Below, piece after piece: positions 44,804 through 53,900 of a stretch of DNA of 64,000 bases. The notes under the pieces are model-generated. The model had not been told where the DNA came from and ran no database searches. It saw only the letters and a list, made by a program, of their open reading frames with translations. A program made the position numbers and the translations under genes. Source of the stretch: Actinophytocola sp035634895 (GTDB taxonomy: Bacteria > Actinomycetota > Actinomycetes > Mycobacteriales > Pseudonocardiaceae); the NCBI RefSeq assembly GCF_035634895.1, contig NZ_DASQCC010000120.1:1-64000 (forward strand). The letters run 5' to 3'. Each line of letters begins with the position of its first letter. The stretch's first letter is position 1.

Positions 44804-45313
44804 ATGACATCGGTCCCGCAAGCACATCCCAAGGTCCAGCACACGCTCCGGTTGCGACTCAAGCCCAAGGGCCCGGCCACCGGCTACGTCGACGGCGCCT
44901 GGTGGCCGAGATCCGGTGATCTCACCGCCGAGCTACCCGATCTGGCCGAGGTCCTCGCCGTCCGGTTGGGCCGGGTCGTACGGGTCGCGTACGCACTGTC
45001 CTCGTGGGATCCGGCGCCCCGCCGGGTCGAGGTCGACGGCGGCCGGACCCGCCTGGAGGGGTTCACCTACCAGGACAAGGACATCGTCCACGTGACCGGG
45101 TCGAACGGCGGCCGGATCAGCCTGCTGGTCGTCCCACCCGAGACGGCGGAACCAGCGGCCCACGACGCCATGATGACCGCGGCACACCGCGACAACGCGG
45201 ACCGGCCGGCGGACATCCTCGACGTCGGCGGCATCCCCGTGCCGCGACAGGTCAGCGAGTCCGCCGCGCAGCGGTGGGAGAGCGAAGGCGGTCCGGCGCA
45301 CCAGCACGACTGA
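44804..45313 (+). CDS. DUF5994 family protein
   Basis: A 169-aa protein; ATG at 44804 has GGGAGGG 7 nt upstream. The region LRLRLKPKGPATGYVDGAWW followed by PRSGDLTAELPDLAEVL is the signature of DUF5994, a family of unknown function widespread in actinobacteria. The second half has RTRLEGFTYQDKDIVHVTG and SLLVVPPETAEPAAHDAMM. No membrane segment. It follows the desaturase gene by 24 bp, suggesting co-expression in envelope or stress adaptation. Confidence 0.88.
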   Translation: MTSVPQAHPKVQHTLRLRLKPKGPATGYVDGAWWPRSGDLTAELPDLAEVLAVRLGRVVRVAYALSSWDPAPRRVEVDGGRTRLEGFTYQDKDIVHVTGSNGGRISLLVVPPETAEPAAHDAMMTAAHRDNADRPADILDVGGIPVPRQVSESAAQRWESEGGPAHQHD

Positions 45314-45335
45314 ACCGCCGGCCGATGGCCGACAC

Positions 45336-45365
45336 GGGCGCGCCTCCCGCACGGGGGGCGCGCCC
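45336..45365. terminator. Bidirectional hairpin terminator
   Basis: GGGCGCGCCTCCC (45336-45348) pairs with the stretch at 45353-45365 with a single T-G wobble and a GCAC loop, in the 62 bp between convergent DUF5994 and mannanase genes. No U-tract. Confidence 0.78.
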
Positions 45366-45375
45366 GCGGCGTCCG

Positions 45376-47001
45376 TCAGCCGGTGGTGCAGGTGCTTCCG
45401 TTGAGGGTGAACGACGTTGGTGCGGTGTTGGTGCCGGAGAACGTGCCGTTGAACCCGATCTGGGTGGCGCCGCCCGGCGCGAGTGTGCGGTTGTAGTCCA
45501 GGTTCACGGCCGTCACGTTCGCGCTACCGGACGCCTGCGCCCAGGTCGCACCCCAGCCGGGCAACGACACCCGCTGCCCGGACGGGAAGGCGAACGCCAA
45601 CGTCCACCCGTCGACGGTGGCGGTGCCGGTGTTGGTGATGGTGACGCCTCCCGTGAAACCGTTGCCACCACCCCAGTTCGACGCCGCGTAGTTCACCCGG
45701 CAGGCACCGCCGCCACCACCGGACTGCGTGGTCACCGAGACCGTGCCGGAGCTCGCCGAGAAGTTCGGCACGGCGTCGCGCGCCCGCACGTTGTAGCGGT
45801 AGGTGGTCGCGGCGGCGAGACCGGTGTTGGTGAACGTGGTTCCCGCCGAGGTGCCCACGAGCGCGAACGTGCCACCGCTCGCGCCGGTCGCCCGGTAGAT
45901 CTCGTAGCCGGTCACGCCGACGTTGTCGGTCGACGCGGCCCAGCTCAGGGTCACCCCGCCGGCCGTCACGCCCGACGCGGTCGGGGTGCCCGGCGTGGTC
46001 GGCGCCTGCGTGTCGCCACCACCACCGCCGTAGATGGTGGCCTCCCGCGAGGTCTGCCGGATTCCGTTGACGCCGTTGAGGATCCGCTCGCCCCACGCGG
46101 TGAGGCTGGCCGGGTCGAAGTTGAGCGTCATGTCGAGGGCGCCGTCGGAGTTGCCGCTCCACGACCATCCGATGTAGCCGATGCCGCGTTGCTGCGCCTG
46201 GGACATCATGGTGTCCTCGTCGGGGTCCCCGCCGGGGAACACGTTGCCGAACTCGCCGATCACCAGCGGCAGTCCCGCGGTGCGGAACGCGTCGAGGTAG
46301 GAGATGACCGAGTCCGCGGTGCTGTAGACGGCGTACATGTGGATGGAGAACACGGTGTTGCGGTCCGGGTCGCTGTTGAACACCGTCGCCGCGTTGTCCC
46401 GCATGACGTTCTGCCAGTCCTGGCCCCAGCTCGGCGCGTCGACCATGATCAGGTGGTCGAGCCCGGCGGCCCGCAGCCGGCCGATCGCGTTGCTGGTCGC
46501 CGCCGCCCAGGTGGCGTTGACCTGTGCGTTATTGCCGAACGGCTCGTTGCCGATGTTGATGACGACGTAGCTTTCCTGACCCTGCAGCACACTCGCCTGG
46601 CTGATCCAGTAGGACGCCGCCTGGTCGAGGGTCGCGGCCGCGCCCTCCTCGCCGTAACCGGTGGTGTCGTGCACCTCGAGCACGCAGATCAGCCGGTTCT
46701 GCCGGCACAGGGCGATGACGTTCGCGACGTCGGTGCTCGGCCCCCACCGCTGGCCGCTGCCGAGCACCACCCGAACCGTGTTGGTGCCGAACGACTTGAT
46801 GTCGGCGAACGAGCCGGTCTGGTTCTGGAACCAGACGTGCGGGTGGCTCACCCCGCGCATGACGAAGTTGTTGCCGTTGGCCTCGAGAATCCTCGTGCCA
46901 CTGACATGCAGCCCGACGGCCGCGGCTGCCGGCTGGACGAACACCAGCAGCGAGGTGAGCAACGCGAGCACGACGGCACCCGCGAAGGTGGTTCTTCTCA
47001 T
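45376..47001 (-). CDS. Secreted GH5 beta-mannanase with Fn3 and CBM2
   Basis: A 541-aa secreted enzyme. Signal peptide RTTFAGAVVLALLTSLLVFVQPAAA (about residues 2-28). Residues about 30-320 form a GH5 subfamily 8-like catalytic domain (LHVSGTRILEANGNNFVMRG is the region), with the acid/base Glu in VINIGNEPFG and the nucleophile Glu in VIGEFGN. A Gly linker, an Fn3 module (about 335-425; TLSWAASTDNVGVTGYEIYR) and a CBM2 cellulose-binding module (about 440-541; CRVNYAASNWGGGNGFTGGV) follow. It hydrolyses mannan backbones while tethered to cellulose. An exact CebR operator 72 bp upstream ties its expression to cello-oligosaccharides. Confidence 0.92.
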   Translation of the reverse strand: MRRTTFAGAVVLALLTSLLVFVQPAAAAVGLHVSGTRILEANGNNFVMRGVSHPHVWFQNQTGSFADIKSFGTNTVRVVLGSGQRWGPSTDVANVIALCRQNRLICVLEVHDTTGYGEEGAAATLDQAASYWISQASVLQGQESYVVINIGNEPFGNNAQVNATWAAATSNAIGRLRAAGLDHLIMVDAPSWGQDWQNVMRDNAATVFNSDPDRNTVFSIHMYAVYSTADSVISYLDAFRTAGLPLVIGEFGNVFPGGDPDEDTMMSQAQQRGIGYIGWSWSGNSDGALDMTLNFDPASLTAWGERILNGVNGIRQTSREATIYGGGGGDTQAPTTPGTPTASGVTAGGVTLSWAASTDNVGVTGYEIYRATGASGGTFALVGTSAGTTFTNTGLAAATTYRYNVRARDAVPNFSASSGTVSVTTQSGGGGGACRVNYAASNWGGGNGFTGGVTITNTGTATVDGWTLAFAFPSGQRVSLPGWGATWAQASGSANVTAVNLDYNRTLAPGGATQIGFNGTFSGTNTAPTSFTLNGSTCTTG

Positions 47002-47072
47002 GACGAATCAACCCTCCATCGACACGGTGGGGCCCAGCGACAACCCGGTCCGGTCGGGACACCCGCTCAGTT

Positions 47073-47086
47073 TGGGAGCGCTCCCA
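47073..47086. promoter_or_regulatory. CebR operator TGGGAGCGCTCCCA
   Basis: Perfect 14-bp palindrome identical to the known binding site of the LacI-family cellulose regulator CebR of Streptomyces, located 72 bp upstream of the mannanase start. The repressor gene itself is not in the window. Confidence 0.9.
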
Positions 47087-47193
47087 GTCTGGGTTCTGGA
47101 ACGGCCGCAGTCAACGTCGCGCGCGGTCGACCACACCGGCAGCTGGCAACTGGCATCACCGGTTGGTCCTTCCGGGCGGCCCGGACCGTGACC

Positions 47194-47199
47194 TAGCGT
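47194..47199 (+). promoter_or_regulatory. -10 box of a leaderless promoter
   Basis: TAGCGT seven nt before ATG 47207 with no Shine-Dalgarno sequence between them, the same geometry as at 36091-36104. Confidence 0.6.
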
Positions 47200-47206
47200 G
47201 ACTGGC

Positions 47207-49108
47207 ATGACGCGTCGAGGTGTGGTGGTCGCCGGGCTGGTCGGGGTGCTGTCGGGGCTGCTGGTCGTGCCGGCGTCGGCGGCCGTCCCCGCGTTCGCCG
47301 TCGCGGACGGGGTGACCCAGCCGATCCACTCGCTCGCCGACGCGGTGCGCGAGACCGTGTGGGTGGACATCGGCCTGGACCTGGACGCCGACGGGGTCGG
47401 TGACCGGGTGGCCACCGACATCATCCGGCCGGCGGTCGCCGAGCCGGTGCCGGTGATCATCGACGCCAGCCCGTACTACGCGACCTCCGGCCGCGGCAAC
47501 GAGAGCGAGCGCAAGTCCTACGACTCGGCCGGCGCGCCGGTCAAGTTCCCGCTGTTCTACGACAACTACTTCGTGCCGCGCGGCTACGCGGTCGCGCTGG
47601 TCGACTTCAGCGGGTCGTCCCGCTCCACCGGCTGCATGGACACCGGCGGCCGGTCCGAGGTGGCGTCGGGCAGGGCCGTCATCGACTGGCTGAACGGCCG
47701 GGCCACCGGCTACTCCGCGGCCGCCGGCGGTTCGGTGGTGAGCGCGACCTGGTCCACCGGCTCGGCCGCGATGATCGGCAAGTCCTGGGATGGCAGCATC
47801 ACCCAGGGCGTGGCGGCCACCGGGGTGGAGGGGCTGCGCACGATCGTGCCGATCTCGGCGATCAGCTCCTGGTACGACTGGTTCCGGTCCGACGGCGTGT
47901 CGTTCAACGGCTTCGGCACGCCCACCAGCCTGGCCTCGGGCTTCGAGAACGCCAACGCGAAGTCCCGGTGCGGGGCCGTGCGGTCCGAGATGACCGCGGG
48001 CGCCCCGGCCAACGGCGACTACACCGCGATGTGGCAGCAGCGGGACTACGTGCGCGGTGCCGCGAACGTGCGGGCGGCGGTGTTCTCCGTCAACGGGCGC
48101 GCCGACCTGAACGTCAAGCCGGTGAACTGGGGTCAGTGGCTGGACGCGCTGCCGGCGTCGGTGCCACGCAAGCTGTGGCTGTCCCAGACCGGGCACGTCG
48201 ACCCGTTCGACTACCGGCGCGCCACCTGGGTGGACACCCTGCACCGCTGGTTCGACCGCTGGCTGCTCGGCATCCAGAACGGGATCGAGAACGAGCCGCG
48301 GGTGTCGGTCGAGCGCGCCGTGGACCAGTGGAGCGACACCGCCGCCTGGCCGCCGGCCGGCACGCGGACACAGACCCTGTACCCGGTGGCCGGTTCGACG
48401 GCGGGCGTGGGCACGCTGCGGACCACGGCCGGCGCGGCGGCGAGCTCCTCCTTCACCGACAACGGTTCCGGGACCCCGGCGAGCTATGTCGCCACCCCCA
48501 CCGCCACCTCGACCCGCCGGGTGGTCTACAGCACCGGCCCGCTGACCACCGACCTGCGGGTGGCCGGCGTCTCCCGGATCACGGTGGCCGCGACCCCGTC
48601 GACGTCCACCGCGCACCTGTCCGCCTACCTCGTCGACTACGGCACGGCGACGGTCAGGAGCACTACCGGCGAGGGCATCCGGACGCTGACCACCGAGTCG
48701 TGCTGGGGCGAGGACCGGCCCGGCGACGACGCCTGCTACCGCGACACGGCGGCCACCACGACCACGGTGGACGCCCAGGTCATCGCCCGCGGCTGGGCCG
48801 ACCTCGCCAACTACGCCTCGCTCAGCACCCCGCGCACGCTCACGCCGGGCACCAGGTACACCATGACCTTCCGACTGTCCACAGCGGACTGGACGGTGCC
48901 CGCCGGGCACCGGCTGGCACTCGTGATCGCCGGCACCGACAGCAGCATGACCACGACCCCGGCACAGCTCCCCAGGGTGACGATCGCCCTTGCCGAGACC
49001 TCGGTACAGCTCCCGCTGCTGGGCACCGTGCCGGCGGCCCGGTCGGCGGCCGGGCCGCCGACCGCCCGGATCCAGCCGGACACCGTGCCGGGCCGCCTGG
49101 ACGGCTGA
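47207..49108 (+). CDS. Secreted X-Pro dipeptidyl-peptidase (S15 family)
   Basis: A 633-aa secreted serine peptidase. ATG at 47207 starts the signal peptide (RRGVVVAGLVGVLSGLLVVPASAA); GTG at 47198 is less likely because it lies within the predicted -10 box. The S15 catalytic domain has the nucleophile in GKSWDGS (about residue 190), an Asp in NGRADLNVKP and the His in QTGHVDPF. A jelly-roll X-Pro C-terminal domain follows (TATSTRRVVYSTGPLTTDLR is its beginning). It releases Xaa-Pro dipeptides from peptides outside the cell. The TAGCGT box 7 nt before the ATG indicates a leaderless message. It ends 16 bp from the convergent giant-protein operon. Confidence 0.93.
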   Translation: MTRRGVVVAGLVGVLSGLLVVPASAAVPAFAVADGVTQPIHSLADAVRETVWVDIGLDLDADGVGDRVATDIIRPAVAEPVPVIIDASPYYATSGRGNESERKSYDSAGAPVKFPLFYDNYFVPRGYAVALVDFSGSSRSTGCMDTGGRSEVASGRAVIDWLNGRATGYSAAAGGSVVSATWSTGSAAMIGKSWDGSITQGVAATGVEGLRTIVPISAISSWYDWFRSDGVSFNGFGTPTSLASGFENANAKSRCGAVRSEMTAGAPANGDYTAMWQQRDYVRGAANVRAAVFSVNGRADLNVKPVNWGQWLDALPASVPRKLWLSQTGHVDPFDYRRATWVDTLHRWFDRWLLGIQNGIENEPRVSVERAVDQWSDTAAWPPAGTRTQTLYPVAGSTAGVGTLRTTAGAAASSSFTDNGSGTPASYVATPTATSTRRVVYSTGPLTTDLRVAGVSRITVAATPSTSTAHLSAYLVDYGTATVRSTTGEGIRTLTTESCWGEDRPGDDACYRDTAATTTTVDAQVIARGWADLANYASLSTPRTLTPGTRYTMTFRLSTADWTVPAGHRLALVIAGTDSSMTTTPAQLPRVTIALAETSVQLPLLGTVPAARSAAGPPTARIQPDTVPGRLDG

Positions 49109-49124
49109 CCGGTCACCGTGAACG

Positions 49125-50915
49125 CTATTCCTCGGCAGGCTTCGGTGTGGAGACGAGGAGGTCGAAGAGAAGTCCGCTCGAGCCCTCCCCCCGGCCCTCT
49201 CCCCGGTGGGCGGTCAGCCAGATGGCCACCCGGCCGTCGCGCCACCGGGTGCGGTTGTAGGCGACGGACAGGCGGGTGCCGGCCTGCGGCACCTCCTCCT
49301 CGTTGACGAAGTACTGCTGTCCGCGGTCGAAACCCTCGCGTAGCAACGTGGTTCGCGGCCGAACCGGTTCGCCGTCGACGGCGCCGGGCAGCGCGGCGCG
49401 TTGGAGCTGTGTCTCGCGGTTGTCGTTGGGGACATGCACGGGAACGAACGGGATCCAGTGCTCGGGGATGGTGTTCATCGCCACGTAGGAGAGGTCGGCG
49501 CGCGGTTGGTCCGGGGCGGGTGGCGGACCTGCCAGCCGGCGCCGGTAGGCCAGGACCTCCCCCGCCGCCTCGCTGCCGCGGTGCGGTGTCCCGGTGGGGA
49601 GGCGGACGGTCTGCTCTATGCCCCACACCAGGTTCGCGTTCTCGTCGCGGATCAGCAGCACCTCCTCCAGCGGCGGGCCTTCCGCGACCTTCGGCACGCT
49701 CGGCGGGAGGAACAGGTCGGTGTCCGCCGGCACCTCGTCGGTGCCGATGGTGTCGAGGCCGAACATCGACCAGCGTTGCCAGTCCTCGTCGGAGCCCGCG
49801 CCCGCCGGGGTGACCCACTGCCGGTGGCCGAACACGTCGGTGACCACCAGGCCGCGGATCCGCGCGACGGTGCCGGCCGGCAGGTCGCACGGCACCTGGT
49901 ACCAGTCGTTGCTGAACACCAGCGCGAACTCCAGGAACACCAGGCGGGCCAGGTCGGTGCTGTCCGGGCGGACCGCGGCGAAGTTGGTCTTCCCGTCCTC
50001 CAGTGCCCACCACCGCGGCAGCGGCATGCCGGAGTAGCGCACCGGCGCCGGGAACACCGTCCTGTGCAGTGGCGGCTCCGGTGGTTTCGCACCGCCGAGC
50101 GGCGGGCCGGGGTCCACGGAGAACGCGTGCCAGTCCAGTTCGCCGCCCGGGTACTCGCGTGCCGTGAGCACCTTCTCGACACCGCCCGGCATCGCCGCGG
50201 ACACCGAGAACCGGTGCTCGAGGCGCCGCGGGTCCCAGGTCGCGTTCCCGTCCGGGCGCGCAGGCGTCACGCCCGTCGGCTGGTCGATCAGCGCGTCGAA
50301 CCAGCTGACCAGCCGCTTGCCCGCGTTGACCAGCGCGGTGTGGTGCAGCAACGGGATCGTGTTGATGCCGTCGTCCGCCTCGCCGCCGCCCTTCACGTAC
50401 AGGTACAGGTCGTAGCCGTCCATGCGCCGCCCCGCGACGGCCTGCATCGTCGCCCACACGGCCGGGTTGGCGCGCTGTGTGACGTCGGCGGCGGTGGGCA
50501 GCCTGATCGGGTACTTCTTGGCGTACTGCTCCTCGAACTTGAGCACGTGCCCGAGCAGCCCGAGTTGGCCGAGCAGCTTGAACCAGCGGTGGCCGATCGC
50601 CAGCCGCAGGTCGAAGGCGATCTTCTCGGCGCCGTAGGTGAACGGCAGCCGCCGCCGTTCCGCGACCGTCTCCAGTGGACGGTCGGCCGGCAGTCCCTCC
50701 GGGGGGCCGTCGAGTGGCCGGAACCGGCTGGGTCGCGACTGCGCGACCGAGTACGTCACGGTCACCGGTGAGCCGCCGTCGGTGCCGTGGAACTCGCCGA
50801 GCTGCCACTGGCGCGTGAGCAGCCACAGCGGGTCGCGGACCTCGGCGTGCAGTGCGCAGTCGAAGTCGGTGGTGCGTGGGCGGCCCTCCAGCCGGTTCCA
50901 CAGTGGTTCGGTCAT
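49125..50915 (-). CDS. Conserved-looking protein of unknown function (596 aa), last gene of giant operon
   Basis: A 596-aa protein starting MTEPLWNRLEGRPRTTDFDC. Its ATG overlaps the stop of the 1654-aa gene by 4 bp. No signal peptide or membrane helix. Near the N-terminus is a striking aromatic/charged stretch DPLWLLTRQWQLGEFHGTDG, followed by alternating strands and helices with many Trp residues and a beta-rich C-terminus (QYFVNEEEVPQAGTRLSVAY). I do not recognise a named family or any catalytic motif. The stretch has the appearance of a conserved family signature. Context (co-translation with three giant proteins and a kelch propeller) suggests a structural subunit of a multi-protein assembly; that is inference. 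Confidence 0.85.
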   Translation of the reverse strand: MTEPLWNRLEGRPRTTDFDCALHAEVRDPLWLLTRQWQLGEFHGTDGGSPVTVTYSVAQSRPSRFRPLDGPPEGLPADRPLETVAERRRLPFTYGAEKIAFDLRLAIGHRWFKLLGQLGLLGHVLKFEEQYAKKYPIRLPTAADVTQRANPAVWATMQAVAGRRMDGYDLYLYVKGGGEADDGINTIPLLHHTALVNAGKRLVSWFDALIDQPTGVTPARPDGNATWDPRRLEHRFSVSAAMPGGVEKVLTAREYPGGELDWHAFSVDPGPPLGGAKPPEPPLHRTVFPAPVRYSGMPLPRWWALEDGKTNFAAVRPDSTDLARLVFLEFALVFSNDWYQVPCDLPAGTVARIRGLVVTDVFGHRQWVTPAGAGSDEDWQRWSMFGLDTIGTDEVPADTDLFLPPSVPKVAEGPPLEEVLLIRDENANLVWGIEQTVRLPTGTPHRGSEAAGEVLAYRRRLAGPPPAPDQPRADLSYVAMNTIPEHWIPFVPVHVPNDNRETQLQRAALPGAVDGEPVRPRTTLLREGFDRGQQYFVNEEEVPQAGTRLSVAYNRTRWRDGRVAIWLTAHRGEGRGEGSSGLLFDLLVSTPKPAEE

Positions 50916-53900
50916 CGGCCGGCCCTCCAGCGCAGGTTGGCCACCGCCAGGTCGGTCTCCTCCGGCCGGGCCGCCGACAGCACGGTCGCCGGAAGCAGGT
51001 GCGCGAACGCGGTGGCGCCGAGGTGTGCTGGCTCGACCGCCCGCGTCTTCGCCAGCTCGAACGTCTCGGTGACCGCGTCGACCAGGTCGGCGGTCGCCCA
51101 CTGCCCGCCCGCGACCCGCACCGGCGGCACGACCAGCAGCATCGCCTGCGGCGGTTCGGAGTCGGGTCCGTTGTGGTGCACGGCCACCCCCGTGGTCTCG
51201 CGTTCGGCGGGGACCACCTCGGTCCACTCGTCCAGCAGGAGCCCGCACTGCTGGTCGCCGCTCAACCCGGTCGCGTAGTGCGCGGTGAACAGCAGCCGGT
51301 CCTCGCCGAGCTGGTTGGGCAGCTTCGGGTCCTTCGCGAACTCCAGGCCCAGCCAGTGATCGCCCTGGACGAACGGCAGCTGGACCGGCGACAGGTCCGG
51401 GTCCGACCGGTTGGGCAGCCCGGTGCCGAGCAGCCCGGAGGGCCCGAAGAGGGCGTCGGACAGCACGACGGCCTGCTCCCACAGCCTGGGCTTCTCCCGC
51501 ACCCGCGCCATTCCGTGCAGCCAGTCGTCGACCGGGAAGTCCCTCGCGGGCCTCAGGTGGGCGACCAGCTTGTCGCTGTCGGCGCGTGCCTTGCGCCACT
51601 GCTGGATGACGGCCTGCGGCGGGGTGAACTCCGGCACGGACAGGACGTCCTCGCCGAGCAGGGCCTTCAGCGCGTCGGTGGCGGCGCGGACCCGGTCGGG
51701 CCCGGTGGCCGCCGTGTCGTGGAGCTGGAGTGCCTTGTTCGCGGCGTCGCGCCGCGCGGCCAGCTCGTCCACGAGCTTCCTCGCCCGCGCCAGCAGGTCC
51801 GCGGCGAAGGCCACGGCCCGGTCCTGGAACGGGATGAGGTCGAGGCCCTGTGGGTCGGCCGTGGCGGGCGGCAGCTTCGCCGCGACGTCCTTGAGCAGGT
51901 CGCTCAGGTTCGGCTTGTCGGTGCCGGCCAGCTGCTTGAGCCCGGTGACGCCGCCGGCGAACGTGTTCCTCAGGCCGGTGACCCGGTTGCGCATCTGGTT
52001 GGCCGTCTGGTCCCGTGGCGCCGGCCGGGTGGTGAGCAGCCGTTCGGCCTTCTCCAGCAGTTGGAACCGCGGCTCGGCCGGGCTGTTCGGCAGCTTCTTC
52101 TCCTGGTCGAGCAGCACGTTCGCGGCGGCGAGCGCGGTCGCCATCCGGGCGGCCAGTGTCGCGACCGCCGCCAGGAGCTCGGCGAACACCCCGCGCCGCC
52201 ACTGCGCCAGCTCGCCCCAGCCACTGCGCACCAGGCCGAACCCGCTCGCGGTCACCGCCAGCTTCGCGTACCGGATCAGGAAGGTGTCGATGCCGTTCAG
52301 CACGGCGGTCCGCGCCGGCGGTGCGCCGTCCGGGTAGAGCAGGCCGAGATCATGGACGTAGTCGGCCACGTCCTCGATCAGGCCGGTCAGGGACGCCAGC
52401 ACGGCGGACGGCCGCTTCTTCGGCAGTGACACGGCGTCGTCGGCGGCACGGTCGACGGCGGCGCCGCCCGCGGCCGGCGTGAGGTCGCTCTGGCGCAGCG
52501 GCCGGGAGGTCGTCAGCAGCGTGCGCACCGCCGCGACCAGCGGCGACACCTCGAACAACGTGACCTTCCCCGCGACGCGGGTGGTGTACTCGATGTGCAG
52601 CTCGTAGTCCGGCCGCGGCTTGGCGTCGTCGATGACCACGCCGAGGACGCGGTCGTCGAGGTCGGTCATCGCGGCCTGGTCGGCCGGGCGCAGCGCCCAC
52701 AGCAGGTCGATCGGCGACAGGCCGGCGTCGGCCTGGGTGACGGTGCGGCTGTGGGTGTCCCCGTCCTCGTCCCGCCAGGTCACCAGCGCCGCGACGTCCG
52801 ACGGTTTCGGCAGCACGGTGGGCAGCCAGTCGTTGACCGCGGGCTCGGCCTGCGCCCTCGGCTTGTTGTGGCCCAGGATCGGCGCGCCGTGGTCCGGGTC
52901 GAGACCCGGGGTGAGCTGGAGCCCGAGGCGGTGCGTGAGGGTGGTCCCGCTGCGGGGTGTCTCCACCACCGACGGCGCGGGTGGGAGCCCTTCCTTCGCG
53001 TACGCGTCGAGCGCGGCGGACGCGCGTTCGGTGTTGCCCTGCAGCGCCTGGTGCGCGCCCTCGGCGACGGCCACGTCGGCCACCGCGTCGAGCGCGTTGC
53101 GCAGCGCGTTCACCTCGGCCCGGAGGTGGCCGACCTGGGCCGGGCTCGCGGCGGTGAGGTCGTCGAACCCGAACGGGTAGTCGTCCGGGTGCTCGGTGCC
53201 GGGCGGGGCGCTGTCCCGGAGGGCGTTCACGTGACGCAGCAGCGGCAACCCGTCGATCACGTTGCGGGCCTCGACCTGCTCGATGCTCCGCGGGGCCGCC
53301 TCGTCGTCCGGCGGGATCGCCGTGTCGTCGATCTTGTTGGCCCGCAACGGGAACTTCAGGCGCAGGCCGGCGATGAGCTCGTCCAGCCCGGCGTCGCGGT
53401 CGTGCAGCCCGCGCTCGAAGCGGTAGCCGAGCAGCGCGCCGAGCGACTGGCCCTGGCGCATCCCGTCCGCGATGGTCAGCGCGAGCCGGACCCGCTCGGA
53501 GCTGAGGTTGACGGCGAACACGCCCGGCTCGGCGGGTTCGGCGTTCGCGAGGTAGCCGGCCCGCAGCACCGCGGCGGTGCGTGCGTGCGCGGGCGACGGG
53601 GCGTGGACGTACCCCGCGTTGTTCCGGTCGTGCGGGAGCTGGCCGGGGCCGAACACCGCGGTGAGGTCGGCCGGCACGTCGACCATGTCCACCGGGTCGG
53701 TGTTCCTGGTGACGTGTTCGAGCCACCCGTAGGCGCCCAGGTGCACCCCGCCCGCGGGCTGGCCGGCCCGCATCTCCGCGAGCCGCTCGTTGACCAGCCC
53801 GAGCCGCCACGCGTCGAGGCGGTAGGTGGCGCAGTCGAGGTGCTCGGCGAACACCCGCTCCAGCTTCGCGGTGGACAGCCCGGCCAGGATCGTCAGCGCC

